Assembly (NCBI GenBank): GCA_016125495.1
Contig: WGLQ01000007.1
Span: forward strand, 310,001-374,000
Length of the DNA stretch: 64,000 bases
Reading direction: 5' to 3'
DNA from: Hyphomicrobiales bacterium
GTDB taxonomy: Bacteria > Pseudomonadota > Alphaproteobacteria > Rhizobiales > RI-29
In this document: positions 1 through 10,851 of the stretch, one piece after another
Position numbering within the stretch: the first letter of the stretch is position 1
Layout of the letters: every line of letters begins with the position of its first letter
Notes under the pieces: generated by a model
What the model was told of the DNA's origin: nothing
The model's database searches: none
The model's input: the letters and a program-made list of their open reading frames with translations, nothing else
Made by a program: the position numbers and the translations under genes

Positions 1-102
1 CCAGGCCCGTCCGGCAGGCAACAGCGACCTGCAAGGGGACGTGCGTTCGGGTCGAGGAAGGTGGGGCAGGCGCGCTGGCAGGCATCGCAGTGCCCGAGAA
101 CC

Positions 103-135
103 GAAAGCCCGCCACGGCGCGCCGGGCGGGCTTTC
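103..135. terminator. Bidirectional intrinsic terminator-like hairpin
   Basis: A perfect 11-bp stem (GAAAGCCCGCC at 103-113 with GGCGGGCTTTC at 125-135) encloses an 11-nt loop. The AAA/TTT pairs at the stem base give a short U-run in both directions. It lies downstream of the minus-strand TerB-like gene and could also end a plus-strand gene left of the window. No gene is recognisable in bases 1-200. Confidence 0.6.
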
Positions 136-200
136 AAGTGAGTACTTCCGGGTTCACGAGAGTGCGGCGCGGTGTAGGGCGGCGCTCGTCATCCCGACCG

Positions 201-725
201 TCAGGCCTTCAACGCGCGCTTCAGCCGCTCGATGGCATCCCTTTCGGCGAGCCCGATCTCGCCCTCCGCACCGGCCACGCTTTCGACCATGGCAACGATG
301 TCGGCGAGCTGCTCACGTGTGCATGCCTCGCGCAGCTTCGGCGCGATCCGGCGCACGACCTCGGAGGCATCGATATGCTCGCCGGCCATCCAGCGCGCAT
401 GCGCGATCATCTCCTCGGACTTGCCTGCGGGGATCTCCATCACGCCCGTCAGGGCCGTGGTCATCGCCTCGTGTTCACGCCCCGTCATCGGTCCATCGGA
501 CTGGGCGAGCGCCACCATGAGCGCGGCGGCACCCTCGCGGGGGTCTTCCATCAGGCTGAGACGATCGGCGGCAAACTTCTTTTGCCAGCGCCAGCGCCGG
601 AACATCCCGCGCGCGTCATCGGCCACGCCGATCACCTCGCGCGAAGCACGCGCGGCAACCTCGAGCCGCCAAAGCAGGCCGATGACCACACCAGCCGCCG
701 CCAGCAATCCCATGATGATCGACAT
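201..725 (-). CDS. TerB-like / tellurite-resistance-domain protein with N-terminal membrane segment
   Basis: A 174-residue protein. Residues 2-20 form a hydrophobic helix followed by basic residues, which suggests an N-terminal membrane anchor with the rest in the cytoplasm. From about residue 55 onward it is an all-helical, acidic domain resembling the TerB/DjlA-N fold: one segment (DREHEAM-like, here GREHEAMTTAL) followed by a repeat-like segment near the C-terminus (LADIVAMVESVAGAEGE). TerB-fold proteins bind metal and are linked to membrane stress; the exact role here is unknown. It stands alone on the minus strand with a terminator hairpin downstream. Family assignment is by overall pattern, not by a catalytic motif. 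Confidence 0.6.
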   Translation of the reverse strand: MSIIMGLLAAAGVVIGLLWRLEVAARASREVIGVADDARGMFRRWRWQKKFAADRLSLMEDPREGAAALMVALAQSDGPMTGREHEAMTTALTGVMEIPAGKSEEMIAHARWMAGEHIDASEVVRRIAPKLREACTREQLADIVAMVESVAGAEGEIGLAERDAIERLKRALKA

Positions 726-909
726 CTCGCTTCTCCCCTCCGGGTCGTTGCCCTGCTCGCCCCTCGGATTCCATCGCCGGAGATTAGCAGGACAAAATGA
801 CTTCGATCTGAACAGTGGAACGCTCAGAGGAAAGCCGGTGGAAGACCGTCGTCGAAGCGGGGCAAAGCATAGGCTTTCGCTGCGCCGCCACCCGCCGACG
901 AAGCAAAGA

Positions 910-935
910 GGGGCCCGGCGTTGCCGCCGGACCCC
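910..935 (-). terminator. Intrinsic terminator of hppA
   Basis: On the minus strand an 11-bp GC-rich stem (925-935 with 910-920, one G-U wobble) and 4-nt loop is followed by TCTTTG. It begins 32 nt after the hppA stop codon, so it fits as that gene's terminator. Confidence 0.6.
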
Positions 936-967
936 ATTGTCGCACCAAAGATGGTGGGCGATTTCGC

Positions 968-3097
<2,130 letters not shown>

Positions 3098-3334
3098 GGT
3101 CGAACGTTCCTCTCGTTGTTCCGCTGAGCGCTCGGAGCACGAAAGGACCCCGCCGGACGATGCCGACCCCCCGTAGCCCCCTGCCCAAGCCGTGGAAAAG
3201 CGCGCGGACCATGCCGCAATTGCCAAACCGTGGCAATAAGGAGGCAGCGTTTCTTTGGTTCAATCACCAGCTTGCGGTGGCCATGGTTGACCGCCGGGCC
3301 CCATTGCGGCGCCGGCGTTCCGCGACACCGCCGG

Positions 3335-4642
3335 TCAGCTTGCGGTGACCGCATCCTTGCGGACCGCTTGGCGCATCAGCAGGACGACGAGCACGATCGC
3401 CGCCCCGGTGACCGGGATGAGGACATGGTGGATGCCGTCCCAACCGAGCGTCGCATGCAGGTTGCCCGAAAGGAACGAGGCCAGGGCGACACAGCCGAAC
3501 ACTGTCGCATCGTTCAGCCCCTGCACCTTGCCCCGCTCGGCGGGCGTATGGCACTCGGCGACGATTGTCGTGGCCCCGATGTAGCCGAAGTTCCAGCCGA
3601 GCCCGAGCAGGACGAGCGCGATCTTGAAGTTGGCGAGATCGATGCCGGCGAGCGCGACCCCGGCACAGGCCAGCAGCATCACCAGGCCGATCAACACGAT
3701 TCGTTCGCGCCCGATCCAGGCAATGAGATTGCCCGTGAAAAAGCTCGGCCCGTACATGGCGAGCACATGCCAGCGGATGGTGTCGGCCGCCTCGAGATCG
3801 GAATAGCTGCAGGCGACCATGGCGAGCGGCGTCGCGGTCATCACCAGCGACATCATGGCATAGGCGATCGCCCCCGAGGCGATGGCCGCGAGCAGGCGCG
3901 GCTGGGCGAGGATCACCGAGAGCGGACGCGGCCCGACGCCGCCCTCCGCCACGGAGGCTGGCCGCGGAATGCGCACGAACGCGAGGATGATCACCCCGAC
4001 CGCCAGCACCAGCGCGTTGCCGAGGAAGATGCCGGCATGGAAAGCGGGCGCCAGCCACTCCTTGGTCACCCCGATGATCTCGGGCGTCAGTAGCGCCGCC
4101 AGCACGCCGCCCGCCAGCACCCAGGAGATCGCCTTCGGCCGGAACGACGGCGGCACGTTGTCTGCGGCCGCGAACCGGAAATAGGTCGCCGTCCCCTGCG
4201 CGATGCCGGCCAGACCCGTACCGAGGCACAACAGGAAGAAGCTGCCATCCAACACGCCCTTGGCCGCGACCAACCCGCCGATCGCCCCGATCCCGACACC
4301 GAGCATGAAGATCGGCCGCCGGCCGAAGCGCTGCATGAGGAGCGAGGCCGGTGCCGATGCGAGGAAGCTGCCGACGACCGCGAACGTCACCGGAAGGGTT
4401 GCATAGATCGGGTTGTCCGCGAGCACGTTGCCCGCAAGCCCGCCGATCATGACGACCGTCATCACGGAGATGCCGACGCAGGCCTGCGCCAGGGCGAGCA
4501 ACACGGCGTTGCGCCGGGCCAACCAGTCGTGACCCGCGGCCGTCGCGGTCTCCGCCGTCATCTTCTGCATCGCGTCGCAATGGACCCGAGAGCCGCTTCC
4601 TGTCAACGGCGCCGCGGCCACGGGCTCCAGGGTGTGACACAT
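3335..4642 (-). CDS. MFS transporter
   Basis: A 12-TM major facilitator superfamily permease; substrate unknown. The loop motif after TM2 is recognisable (LLMQRFGRRPIF), and a second half with AMYGPSFFTGNLIAWIGRE mirrors it. The start is uncertain. ATG at 4642 has a GGAG six bases upstream and lies about 22 nt after a predicted FNR-type transcription start. ATG 4570 (MQKMTAETATA) or 4561 would give a shorter N-terminus closer to the first helix, but lacks a clear ribosome-binding site. It sits between thiL and hppA, where related genomes usually have no transporter, so it is probably an insertion into the block with its own promoter. Some distant homologues export drugs or metabolites; no motif here decides. 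Confidence 0.85.
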   Translation of the reverse strand: MCHTLEPVAAAPLTGSGSRVHCDAMQKMTAETATAAGHDWLARRNAVLLALAQACVGISVMTVVMIGGLAGNVLADNPIYATLPVTFAVVGSFLASAPASLLMQRFGRRPIFMLGVGIGAIGGLVAAKGVLDGSFFLLCLGTGLAGIAQGTATYFRFAAADNVPPSFRPKAISWVLAGGVLAALLTPEIIGVTKEWLAPAFHAGIFLGNALVLAVGVIILAFVRIPRPASVAEGGVGPRPLSVILAQPRLLAAIASGAIAYAMMSLVMTATPLAMVACSYSDLEAADTIRWHVLAMYGPSFFTGNLIAWIGRERIVLIGLVMLLACAGVALAGIDLANFKIALVLLGLGWNFGYIGATTIVAECHTPAERGKVQGLNDATVFGCVALASFLSGNLHATLGWDGIHHVLIPVTGAAIVLVVLLMRQAVRKDAVTAS

Positions 4643-4670
4643 GGCCATCTCCGCGACCTGCAATCGGTGA

Positions 4671-4712
4671 TTGATAGCGGCCGCATGGCGCCCTTTCATT
4701 GATCGACATCAA
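4671..4712 (-). promoter_or_regulatory. FNR/FixK-type class II promoter upstream of the MFS gene
   Basis: TTGAT-CGAC-ATCAA at 4699-4712 matches the FNR/FixK consensus TTGAT-N4-ATCAA exactly. On the minus strand a -10-like TATCAA lies at 4676-4671, giving a start near 4664. The box is then centred at -41.5, the classical class II activator position. The leader to ATG 4642 would be about 22 nt. This predicts low-oxygen or nitric-oxide induction of the MFS gene. Confidence 0.65.
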
Positions 4713-4735
4713 CCGTCGATACCGGCATCGATCGT

Positions 4736-5773
4736 TCAGAAATGGTCCCAGCCTGTGCGCTCGGGAAGGGCGATCACGGCGCCGTCGGCATCGAGGAGCC
4801 TCAGTCCCGCCTCCGGCTCCGTTATCCGCCCGATCTCGTCACTGGCGGAAAATCCCAGCGGATTGGCTTGCCGGTGTGCCAGGAATGCCGCCATCCGCTC
4901 CTCGGGCACGGTACAGAGGGGGGTATAGTCATCACCGCCGGTCAGGACGTCCATGAGCGGCACGTGCCCCTGTTCGACCAACCGCGCGACAACCGGATGG
5001 AGCCGGACACGCGAGGCGTCGATTTCCGCACCGACCCCCGAAGCGCGGCAGAGCCGGCCGAGGTCACGCACGAATCCATCGGAAAGATCGAGCGACGCGC
5101 TCGCGAACTCACGGATCGCGGCAGCGAGGATGTCCGGAAAGACGACCGGTGGCGCCATGTAGAGGCGAACGAGTTCCCTCAGTTCGCCCGCGACGAGCCC
5201 GTGCCGCTTGGCGGCAGCGGGATCACGGAAATAGCGCAGCCCGAGGGAGGAGCCGCCGAGTTGCCCGAAGAGGAAAATCCGGTCGCCCGGTCGCGCCCCG
5301 GTGCGCCGCACCGTCCGCCCCTTGGGTATGCGGCCGATGGCGGTGATGGTGATCGTGAGCGGTCCGGGCGTCGAGACGATGTCGCCACCGAGCAGCCCGA
5401 AGTTCTCCCCGGGCGCCATCCACTCCGACAGCCCCTCGACGAAGCCTGCGATCCACTGGCGCGTCGTACCCTTCGGCAGTGCCAGCACCATCTGATATCC
5501 GAGGACCGGCCAGGCGCCCTTGGCGACGAGGTCCGAGAGGTTGACCGCGACGGCCTTTGCGGCGATGTCCTGGGGCCGGTCTTCTGGAAAGAAATGGACA
5601 CCCGCGACGATGGCATCCGTGGTGATGACGAGGTCGCACCCCTCGGGCGGAGCCAACACGGCGGCGTCGTCCCGGAACCCCAGCGCGCCCGGATGGGCGA
5701 GTGGGCGCAGGTAGTCCGCGATCAGCTCGTCCTCCGAGCCGATCGGATCGCTCGCATTCGCGGACGTTTCCAT
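4736..5773 (-). CDS. thiL: Thiamine-monophosphate kinase
   Basis: A 345-residue enzyme that phosphorylates thiamine monophosphate to thiamine pyrophosphate, the last step of thiamine biosynthesis. It belongs to the AIR synthase/PurM-like ATP-binding superfamily. Visible signatures are the N-terminal GFRDDAAVL nucleotide/metal motif (about residues 31-39), ITTDAIVAGVHFF, AVNLSDLVAKGAWP, GGDIVSTPGPLTI and the late SLDLSDGFVRDLGRL. Its length is typical. It lies 23 bp after nusB on the same strand, the usual alphaproteobacterial order nusB-thiL, and is probably cotranscribed. No TPP riboswitch is seen upstream. The ribosome-binding site is weak (GCGGAA), which fits translational coupling. Confidence 0.96.
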   Translation of the reverse strand: METSANASDPIGSEDELIADYLRPLAHPGALGFRDDAAVLAPPEGCDLVITTDAIVAGVHFFPEDRPQDIAAKAVAVNLSDLVAKGAWPVLGYQMVLALPKGTTRQWIAGFVEGLSEWMAPGENFGLLGGDIVSTPGPLTITITAIGRIPKGRTVRRTGARPGDRIFLFGQLGGSSLGLRYFRDPAAAKRHGLVAGELRELVRLYMAPPVVFPDILAAAIREFASASLDLSDGFVRDLGRLCRASGVGAEIDASRVRLHPVVARLVEQGHVPLMDVLTGGDDYTPLCTVPEERMAAFLAHRQANPLGFSASDEIGRITEPEAGLRLLDADGAVIALPERTGWDHF

Positions 5774-5796
5774 TGCGGTTCCGCTTCGTGTCGACG

Positions 5797-6330
5797 TCAG
5801 CCTTCACGCACCGGCGCCGGCACCATTTCCTCGGCCCGCAGCCGGCGCGCCAGCTTGTCGATGATGCCGTTCACCACCTTCGGCTCCTCGCCCGAAAAGA
5901 ACGCGTGCGCGACGTTGATCCATTCGTCGATCACGATCGGCGCGGGCACGCTGCGGTGGCCGAGGAGTTCCAGCGTTCCGGCCCGCAGGATGGCCCGCAG
6001 GATGCTGTCCAATCGCGCGAGCCGCCAGCCTTGCGCGAGCAGGCCGTTGATCAGCGGATCGATCTCTCTCTGGCGCTCGACGACGCCGCGCACGAGGCTG
6101 GCGAAATAGGCCTTGTCGGCGCCTTCGTAGGTGTCACGTGCCCCCTCGCTCGGAAAGCGATGGACGAAAAACTCCTCGATCACCGCGTTGAGGTCCGCCC
6201 CAGTCATCTCCATCTGATAGAGCGCCTGCACGGCCGCCAGACGCGCCACGCTGCGCGGCCCACCGGTGCGCGCTGCCGGGTTGCCCTCACGGCCGTTCTC
6301 TCCGCCGCCCTCTGGCAGATCGTTCACCAT
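5797..6330 (-). CDS. nusB: Transcription antitermination factor NusB
   Basis: A 177-residue all-helical RNA-binding protein of the rRNA antitermination complex. It has a disordered Gly/Glu/Arg-rich N-terminal extension of about 22 residues before the fold (ARLAAVQALYQMEMTGADL). The C-terminal signature is clear: APIVIDEWINVAHAFFSGEE followed by KVVNGIIDKLARRLR. NusB binds BoxA RNA with NusE (S10). Its ATG lies only a few bases after the ribH stop, and thiL follows 23 bp downstream, so all belong to one operon. It is slightly longer than E. coli NusB (139) because of the extension. Confidence 0.96.
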   Translation of the reverse strand: MVNDLPEGGGENGREGNPAARTGGPRSVARLAAVQALYQMEMTGADLNAVIEEFFVHRFPSEGARDTYEGADKAYFASLVRGVVERQREIDPLINGLLAQGWRLARLDSILRAILRAGTLELLGHRSVPAPIVIDEWINVAHAFFSGEEPKVVNGIIDKLARRLRAEEMVPAPVREG

Positions 6331-6333
6331 CGC

Positions 6334-6807
6334 TCAGGCCTGCTTGTGGAATTGGCGCATCAGCTCGGCGAGACGGATGCAGGCACGGGCCGCATCCGCG
6401 CCCTTGCTCGCCGTACCGCCCTCGGCTCGGGCCCAGGCCTGCTTGCTGTTCTCGACCGTGAGGATGCCGTTGCCGATCGGCACAAGGCTGGTCGTTGCGA
6501 TCTGCATCAGCCAGCGCGCCGATTCGTTGGCAACCGTCTCATAGTGCGTCGTCTCGCCCCGGATCACGCAGCCGAGCGCCACCGCCCCGTCGTAGCGGTA
6601 GCGTGCCGCGCCGAACGGCAACAGCCCGGCATCGACCGCCATGGCGATCGCCGGCGGGATCTCGAGCGCGCCCGGCACGGCCAAACGGTCGTATCCATAG
6701 CCCGCCTCATCGAGCGCCGCGATCGCGCCCCGTGCCAGTTCGTCTGAAATGTCCTGATAGAACCGCGCCTCGACGATGAGGATGCGGTTCTTGCTGCTAG
6801 CCGGCAT
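6334..6807 (-). CDS. ribH: 6,7-dimethyl-8-ribityllumazine synthase
   Basis: A 157-residue enzyme of riboflavin biosynthesis. It condenses 5-amino-6-ribitylamino-uracil with 3,4-dihydroxybutanone 4-phosphate. Family motifs are in order: ILIVEARFYQDISDEL at the N-terminus, VPGALEIPPAIAMA, ALGCVIRGETTHYETVANES with the catalytic His, and PIGNGILTVENSKQAWAR. It normally forms pentamers or icosahedral capsids. It follows ribE and precedes nusB by 3 bases, the conserved alphaproteobacterial order. Its substrate partner enzyme RibBA is not in this cluster. Confidence 0.97.
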   Translation of the reverse strand: MPASSKNRILIVEARFYQDISDELARGAIAALDEAGYGYDRLAVPGALEIPPAIAMAVDAGLLPFGAARYRYDGAVALGCVIRGETTHYETVANESARWLMQIATTSLVPIGNGILTVENSKQAWARAEGGTASKGADAARACIRLAELMRQFHKQA

Positions 6808-6857
6808 TGCGCCTCACTCCGTTTTGGTGTTCGAGCCGTCGTGCCTGCCCCGGCGCC

Positions 6858-7472
6858 TCAGCGCGTTTCCTCGCGACCGAGGATGCGTGCGACATACCGG
6901 GCGAGCAGGTCCACTTCAAGGTTCACGCGGTCCCCGACGCGCCGCTCGCCCCATGTCGTGACCGAGAGCGTATGGGGTATCAGATTGACGCCGAAAGTCG
7001 TTCCCGCCACCTCGTTGACAGTGAGTGACGTGCCGTCGAGCGTCACTGAGCCCTTCGTTGCGACATAGCGCGCCAGTTCGTCCGAGCAGGCGAACGAGAA
7101 GCGCTCGGAGTTTCCATCCTCGCGCCGCGCGAGGATCTCGGCAAGGCCGTCGACGTGGCCCGTGACGATATGCCCGCCGAGTTCGGTGCCGAGCGTCAGC
7201 GAGCGCTCGAGATTGATCCGCGTGCCCTCGCGCCAGCCCCCGAGCGTGGTACGCGACAGGGTCTCGTTCGAAATATCGACGTCGAACACGGCACCGCCCG
7301 TGCTTGCCGGCACAACGCGCGTCACCGTAAGGCAGCAGCCGGCGCAGGCGATCGAGGCGCCGAGCGCGATCCCGCCAGCCTCGAACCGGCTCGCGATCGA
7401 GAATGTCCCGCCCTCGTGCGTCAACGTGCGACCGACGACCTGACCGACGTCCGTGACGATGCCCGTGAACAT
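6858..7472 (-). CDS. ribE: Riboflavin synthase, alpha subunit
   Basis: A 204-residue enzyme that dismutates two lumazine molecules into riboflavin. The start is placed at MFTGIVTDVG, the almost invariant N-terminus of the family; an upstream in-frame start would add five residues. Two tandem lumazine-binding domains are visible: the first contains GASIACAGCCLTVT, the second VTLDGTSLTVNEV and NLIPHTL. Its length matches the family (about 200). It lies 42 bp after ribD and 50 bp before ribH and is probably cotranscribed with them. Confidence 0.96.
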   Translation of the reverse strand: MFTGIVTDVGQVVGRTLTHEGGTFSIASRFEAGGIALGASIACAGCCLTVTRVVPASTGGAVFDVDISNETLSRTTLGGWREGTRINLERSLTLGTELGGHIVTGHVDGLAEILARREDGNSERFSFACSDELARYVATKGSVTLDGTSLTVNEVAGTTFGVNLIPHTLSVTTWGERRVGDRVNLEVDLLARYVARILGREETR

Positions 7473-7514
7473 ATCATTACGCTCCAATACGGTCGTCGCC
7501 GACGGCCCGTTCGA

Positions 7515-8687
7515 TCATTGCGCCGCAAAACCGTCCGGCACCGTCGCCTCTCTGATGACGCGCGCGGTCTCCAGCGAACGCAGCACTGTCAATTCGTCCT
7601 TTCCGAGCTGGCGCCGCCCCGCGACATACCAGTCCGCTCCCGACCGATCCGAAAGCATCGAGCCGAGAGGGGCAGGCGGCTCGCAGCCCCGTTCACCGAG
7701 TACCGAACCACTCCGGTAGACCAGCAATTCATCGACGAGTCCGCGCTCGATCATGCTCGCAACGAGCTTCGGTCCACCCTCGATCAACAGCCGCGTCGCC
7801 CCGTAGCGCGCCCTGAGCGCGCTCGCCAACCCTCCGGGATCGACCGCGCCGCTGGCATCCGTGAGGTCCGCCAGCACGATCTCATCCAGGCCCACCCCGG
7901 GCAAGCACGCCGTGGCGGCTGCCGCCGTACGCACGATCGCCACCGGCCCTGCGCCATCCACGAAGAGACGGGCTGCCGGGTCGATCGCACGCCGGCCGGC
8001 CACCACCACGCGTCGCGGTGACCGCGCCTCGAGCCCGGGCACACGGACCGTCAGCGCCGGATCGTCGATCCTCAGCGTCCCGGCCCCGATCACGATCGCA
8101 TCGGCGCGCGCACGCATCAGGTGACCGTGCATGCGCGCCTCGGGTCCTGTCACCCAGACCGGCCCCGCGTCGCCGGCGAGAAAGCGTCCGTCCGCCGAAA
8201 CGGCGATCTTGGCCTGCGTGAAACCGCGCCCACCACGCACCGTAGCGAGCACATGGCCCGCCAGTTGCCAGCGCGCCGCCTCGGCCAGCGCCCCTTGCGC
8301 CTCGAGCGCCACCTCGACACCGGCCGCTCGCAGCCAGGCGATGCCCCGCCCACGCGTTCGCGGGTCGGGATCGCGGGCCAGCGTCACCACCCGTGCGATG
8401 CCCGCCTCGATGATGCGCCCCGCACATGGGCCCGAACGCCCGAGATGGGCGCAGGGCTCGAGCGTCACGTAGAGCGTCGCGTCGACCGCCGACCCCACGC
8501 CCGCCATCGCGATCGCCACCGCCTCGGCATGCGGCCGTCCGCCAGCCTCGGTCGCGCCGCGCCCGAGCAGCACACCGTCCTTGACGAGCACCGCGCCGAC
8601 CGCCGGATTGGGAGACGTCGAACCGAGCCCTCTTGTAGCGAGCCGGAGCGCGCCGGCAAGCCAGACCCGATCCTCCTCGTTCTTCAT
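7515..8687 (-). CDS. ribD: Bifunctional diaminohydroxyphosphoribosylaminopyrimidine deaminase / uracil reductase
   Basis: A 390-residue two-domain enzyme of riboflavin synthesis. The start is at MKNEEDRVWL; 53 more in-frame residues upstream look like intergenic DNA. The N-terminal deaminase has the zinc and catalytic motifs GRPHAEAVAI and LEPCAHLGRSGPCAGRI. The C-terminal NADPH-dependent reductase has AKIAVSADGRF, DAIVIGAGTLRIDDPALTVR and RLLIEGGPKLVASMIERGLVDE. Its length is typical (360-390). It sits between nrdR and ribE; nrdR-ribD linkage is widely conserved in Proteobacteria. No FMN riboswitch is evident upstream. Confidence 0.96.
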   Translation of the reverse strand: MKNEEDRVWLAGALRLATRGLGSTSPNPAVGAVLVKDGVLLGRGATEAGGRPHAEAVAIAMAGVGSAVDATLYVTLEPCAHLGRSGPCAGRIIEAGIARVVTLARDPDPRTRGRGIAWLRAAGVEVALEAQGALAEAARWQLAGHVLATVRGGRGFTQAKIAVSADGRFLAGDAGPVWVTGPEARMHGHLMRARADAIVIGAGTLRIDDPALTVRVPGLEARSPRRVVVAGRRAIDPAARLFVDGAGPVAIVRTAAAATACLPGVGLDEIVLADLTDASGAVDPGGLASALRARYGATRLLIEGGPKLVASMIERGLVDELLVYRSGSVLGERGCEPPAPLGSMLSDRSGADWYVAGRRQLGKDELTVLRSLETARVIREATVPDGFAAQ

Positions 8688-8748
8688 GCTGGTCCCACCC
8701 GGGCACCCTGCAACGGCCGGGCATGCCACTTGTGCGGGCGCTCCCGCC

Positions 8749-9279
8749 TCACCGTCCACTGGCGTCCTCGTCCGGCCTCGTGGCGGCTCGGCTCGCCTCA
8801 CCACTTGCCGACCCGTCAGCGCCCCCCGGCGCCTCGGAAAGCTCACTCAGCAAGGCCCCGAAGTCGCTCGCTTCGCGGAAGTTACGATAGACCGAGGCGA
8901 AGCGGACGTAGGCGATACCGTCCAGCTCCTTCAGCGAATCCATGACCATCTCGCCGATCTGCTGAGACGATACTTCGCCCTCGCTGCTCGCCTCGAGGTC
9001 GCGCACGATCGTGCTCACCATGCGCTCGACCCGGTCCGCCGCGACCGGGCGCTTGCGCAACGCGATGTCGACGGAGCGCTGCAATTTGTCGCGATCGAAA
9101 GGCACCCGCCGCCCGGACGATTTGACGACCATCAATTCGCGCAGCTGGACCCGCTCGAAGGTCGTGAACCGCCCGCCGCAGTCGGTGCACACACGGCGCC
9201 GACGGATGGCGGCATGATCGTCCGTCGGACGCGAATCCCGCACCTGGGTGTCGGTGCTCGAGCAGAACGGACAACGCAT
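8749..9279 (-). CDS. nrdR: Transcriptional repressor NrdR
   Basis: A 176-residue regulator of ribonucleotide reductase genes. The start at [13 protein letters not shown] is the invariant family N-terminus. A four-Cys zinc ribbon (CPFC near residue 3 and CTDCGGRF near 31-38) is followed by an ATP-cone domain from about residue 49 ([16 protein letters not shown]). The C-terminus is extended with a Ser/Gly/Asp-rich tail beyond the usual 150-160 residues. No nrd gene lies in the window, so its targets are elsewhere. It is in the same direction as glyA upstream and ribD downstream. Confidence 0.97.
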   Translation of the reverse strand: MRCPFCSSTDTQVRDSRPTDDHAAIRRRRVCTDCGGRFTTFERVQLRELMVVKSSGRRVPFDRDKLQRSVDIALRKRPVAADRVERMVSTIVRDLEASSEGEVSSQQIGEMVMDSLKELDGIAYVRFASVYRNFREASDFGALLSELSEAPGGADGSASGEASRAATRPDEDASGR

Positions 9280-9342
9280 GGAACGGTTCTCGGCCATCGA
9301 GGGAACGGGGACGGCCGCGCCGCCCCCACCCTCTATAGCCGA

Positions 9343-10650
9343 TCAGGAATAGATCGGGAAACGATCGCAGAGCGTCTTGACCTCGCCCTTGACGCGCTCC
9401 TCGACCTGGCCATTGCCGGCCGGCCCGTTGCTCACCAACCCGTCGAGTACCACGCTGATCATGCGCCCGACCTCGCGGAATTCCTCGGCCCCGAAGCCGC
9501 GCGAGGTGGCGGCCGGCGAGCCGAGACGGATACCGGAGGTGACCGTCGGCTTTTCCGGATCGAACGGCACGCCGTTCTTGTTGCAGGTGATGTGAGCACG
9601 ACCGAGGGCCTTTTCCGAATCACTGCCCTTGAGCCCCTTGGGACGAAGGTCGACGAGCAGCACATGCGTGTCGGTGCCGCCGGTCACCAGCGCATAGCCC
9701 GCCTTCGTGATCTCCTCGCCGAGCGCCTTGGCGTTTTCCGCCACCGCCTGCATGTAGGCCTTGAAGGAGGGCTGGAGTGCCTCGCCGAACGCCACCGCCT
9801 TGGCCGCGATGATGTGCATCAGCGGGCCCCCCTGGAGACCCGGAAAGATCGCCGAGTTGAACTGCTTGCCGAGGTCTTCGTCGTTGGAAAGGATCATTCC
9901 ACCGCGCGGACCGCGCAATGTCTTGTGGGTCGTGGTGGTGGCGACGTGCGCGTGCGGGAACGGGCTCGGGTGCAGGCCGGCGGCCACGAGGCCGGCGAAA
10001 TGGGCCATGTCCACCTGGAAGTAGGCCCCAACCTCGTCGGCGATCTGGCGGAAAGTGGCGAAATCGATCTGGCGCGGATAGGCCGAGCCGCCAGTGATGA
10101 TGAGCTTGGGCTTGTGTTCGTGGGCGAGCTTGCGGACCTGGTCGAAATCGATCTGCTGGGTCGTCGGATCGACGCCGTACTGCACGGCGTCGAACCACTT
10201 GCCCGAGAGATTGGGCTTGGCGCCGTGGGTCAGGTGGCCGCCGGCATCGAGGCTGAGGCCGAGGATGGTGTCACCGGGCTTCAGGAGCGCGAGCGCCACG
10301 GCCTGGTTGGCCTGTGACCCCGAATGCGGTTGCACGTTCGCATAGCTGCAATTGAAAAGCTTGCAGGCCCGGTCGATGGCGAGTTGCTCGGCGATGTCCA
10401 CGAACTGGCAGCCGCCGTAGTAGCGCTTGCCGGGATAACCTTCGGCGTACTTGTTGGTCAGCACACTGCCCGCCGTCTCGAGCACCGCGCGCGAGACGAT
10501 ATTCTCGGAGGCGATGAGTTCGATCTCGTTTTGCTGGCGGCCGAGTTCGAGACCGATGGCCTTTGCGATCTCGGGATCGGTCTCGCAGACCGACGCCGAA
10601 AAGAAGGACGGGACCATGTGACGGCTGGCCGGCGCGGCACTCTTCGTCAT
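9343..10650 (-). CDS. glyA: Serine hydroxymethyltransferase
   Basis: A 435-residue PLP enzyme interconverting serine and glycine with transfer of a one-carbon unit to tetrahydrofolate. The start at 10650 has a GGAGGT site seven bases upstream. Motifs include [39 protein letters not shown], the PLP-lysine region [18 protein letters not shown], and [15 protein letters not shown]. Its length is standard. It is probably the first gene of the glyA-nrdR-ribD-ribE-ribH-nusB-thiL run. No glycine riboswitch is seen in the ~160 bp upstream. Confidence 0.98.
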   Translation of the reverse strand: MTKSAAPASRHMVPSFFSASVCETDPEIAKAIGLELGRQQNEIELIASENIVSRAVLETAGSVLTNKYAEGYPGKRYYGGCQFVDIAEQLAIDRACKLFNCSYANVQPHSGSQANQAVALALLKPGDTILGLSLDAGGHLTHGAKPNLSGKWFDAVQYGVDPTTQQIDFDQVRKLAHEHKPKLIITGGSAYPRQIDFATFRQIADEVGAYFQVDMAHFAGLVAAGLHPSPFPHAHVATTTTHKTLRGPRGGMILSNDEDLGKQFNSAIFPGLQGGPLMHIIAAKAVAFGEALQPSFKAYMQAVAENAKALGEEITKAGYALVTGGTDTHVLLVDLRPKGLKGSDSEKALGRAHITCNKNGVPFDPEKPTVTSGIRLGSPAATSRGFGAEEFREVGRMISVVLDGLVSNGPAGNGQVEERVKGEVKTLCDRFPIYS

Positions 10651-10814
10651 CGAATTGACCTCCAGATAGCGGGATTTGCTCGCGCGGCTCCGCCGGCTCG
10701 GCGCGACGGCGGCGCGCGCCAGCGGATCCGGGCGAGGTTGCCGCCGCTGATAACGGCTCGCCGCGCCCTTGCCAATGGCCTCGAGGGAGATTTCGGAAAC
10801 AATTTCCGCAAAAC

Positions 10815-10841
10815 CGAGGCGGCGCCGCGTGAGCCGCCTCG
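10815..10841 (-). terminator. Hairpin ending the helix-hairpin-helix gene
   Basis: A 9-bp stem (CGAGGCGGC with GCCGCCTCG) and 9-nt loop is followed on the minus strand by GTTTTGCGG. It begins just after the stop codon at 10852 and separates that gene from glyA. A second small dyad (CGGAAA-CAA-TTTCCG, 10794-10808) follows. The remaining bases up to glyA show nothing further. Confidence 0.55.
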
Positions 10842-10851
10842 CCTCGCGACC

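Noticed and set aside
9343-10850. Glycine riboswitch upstream of glyA, or FMN/TPP riboswitches in the rib/thi block
   Set aside because: The short gaps show no conserved riboswitch cores that I can recognise.
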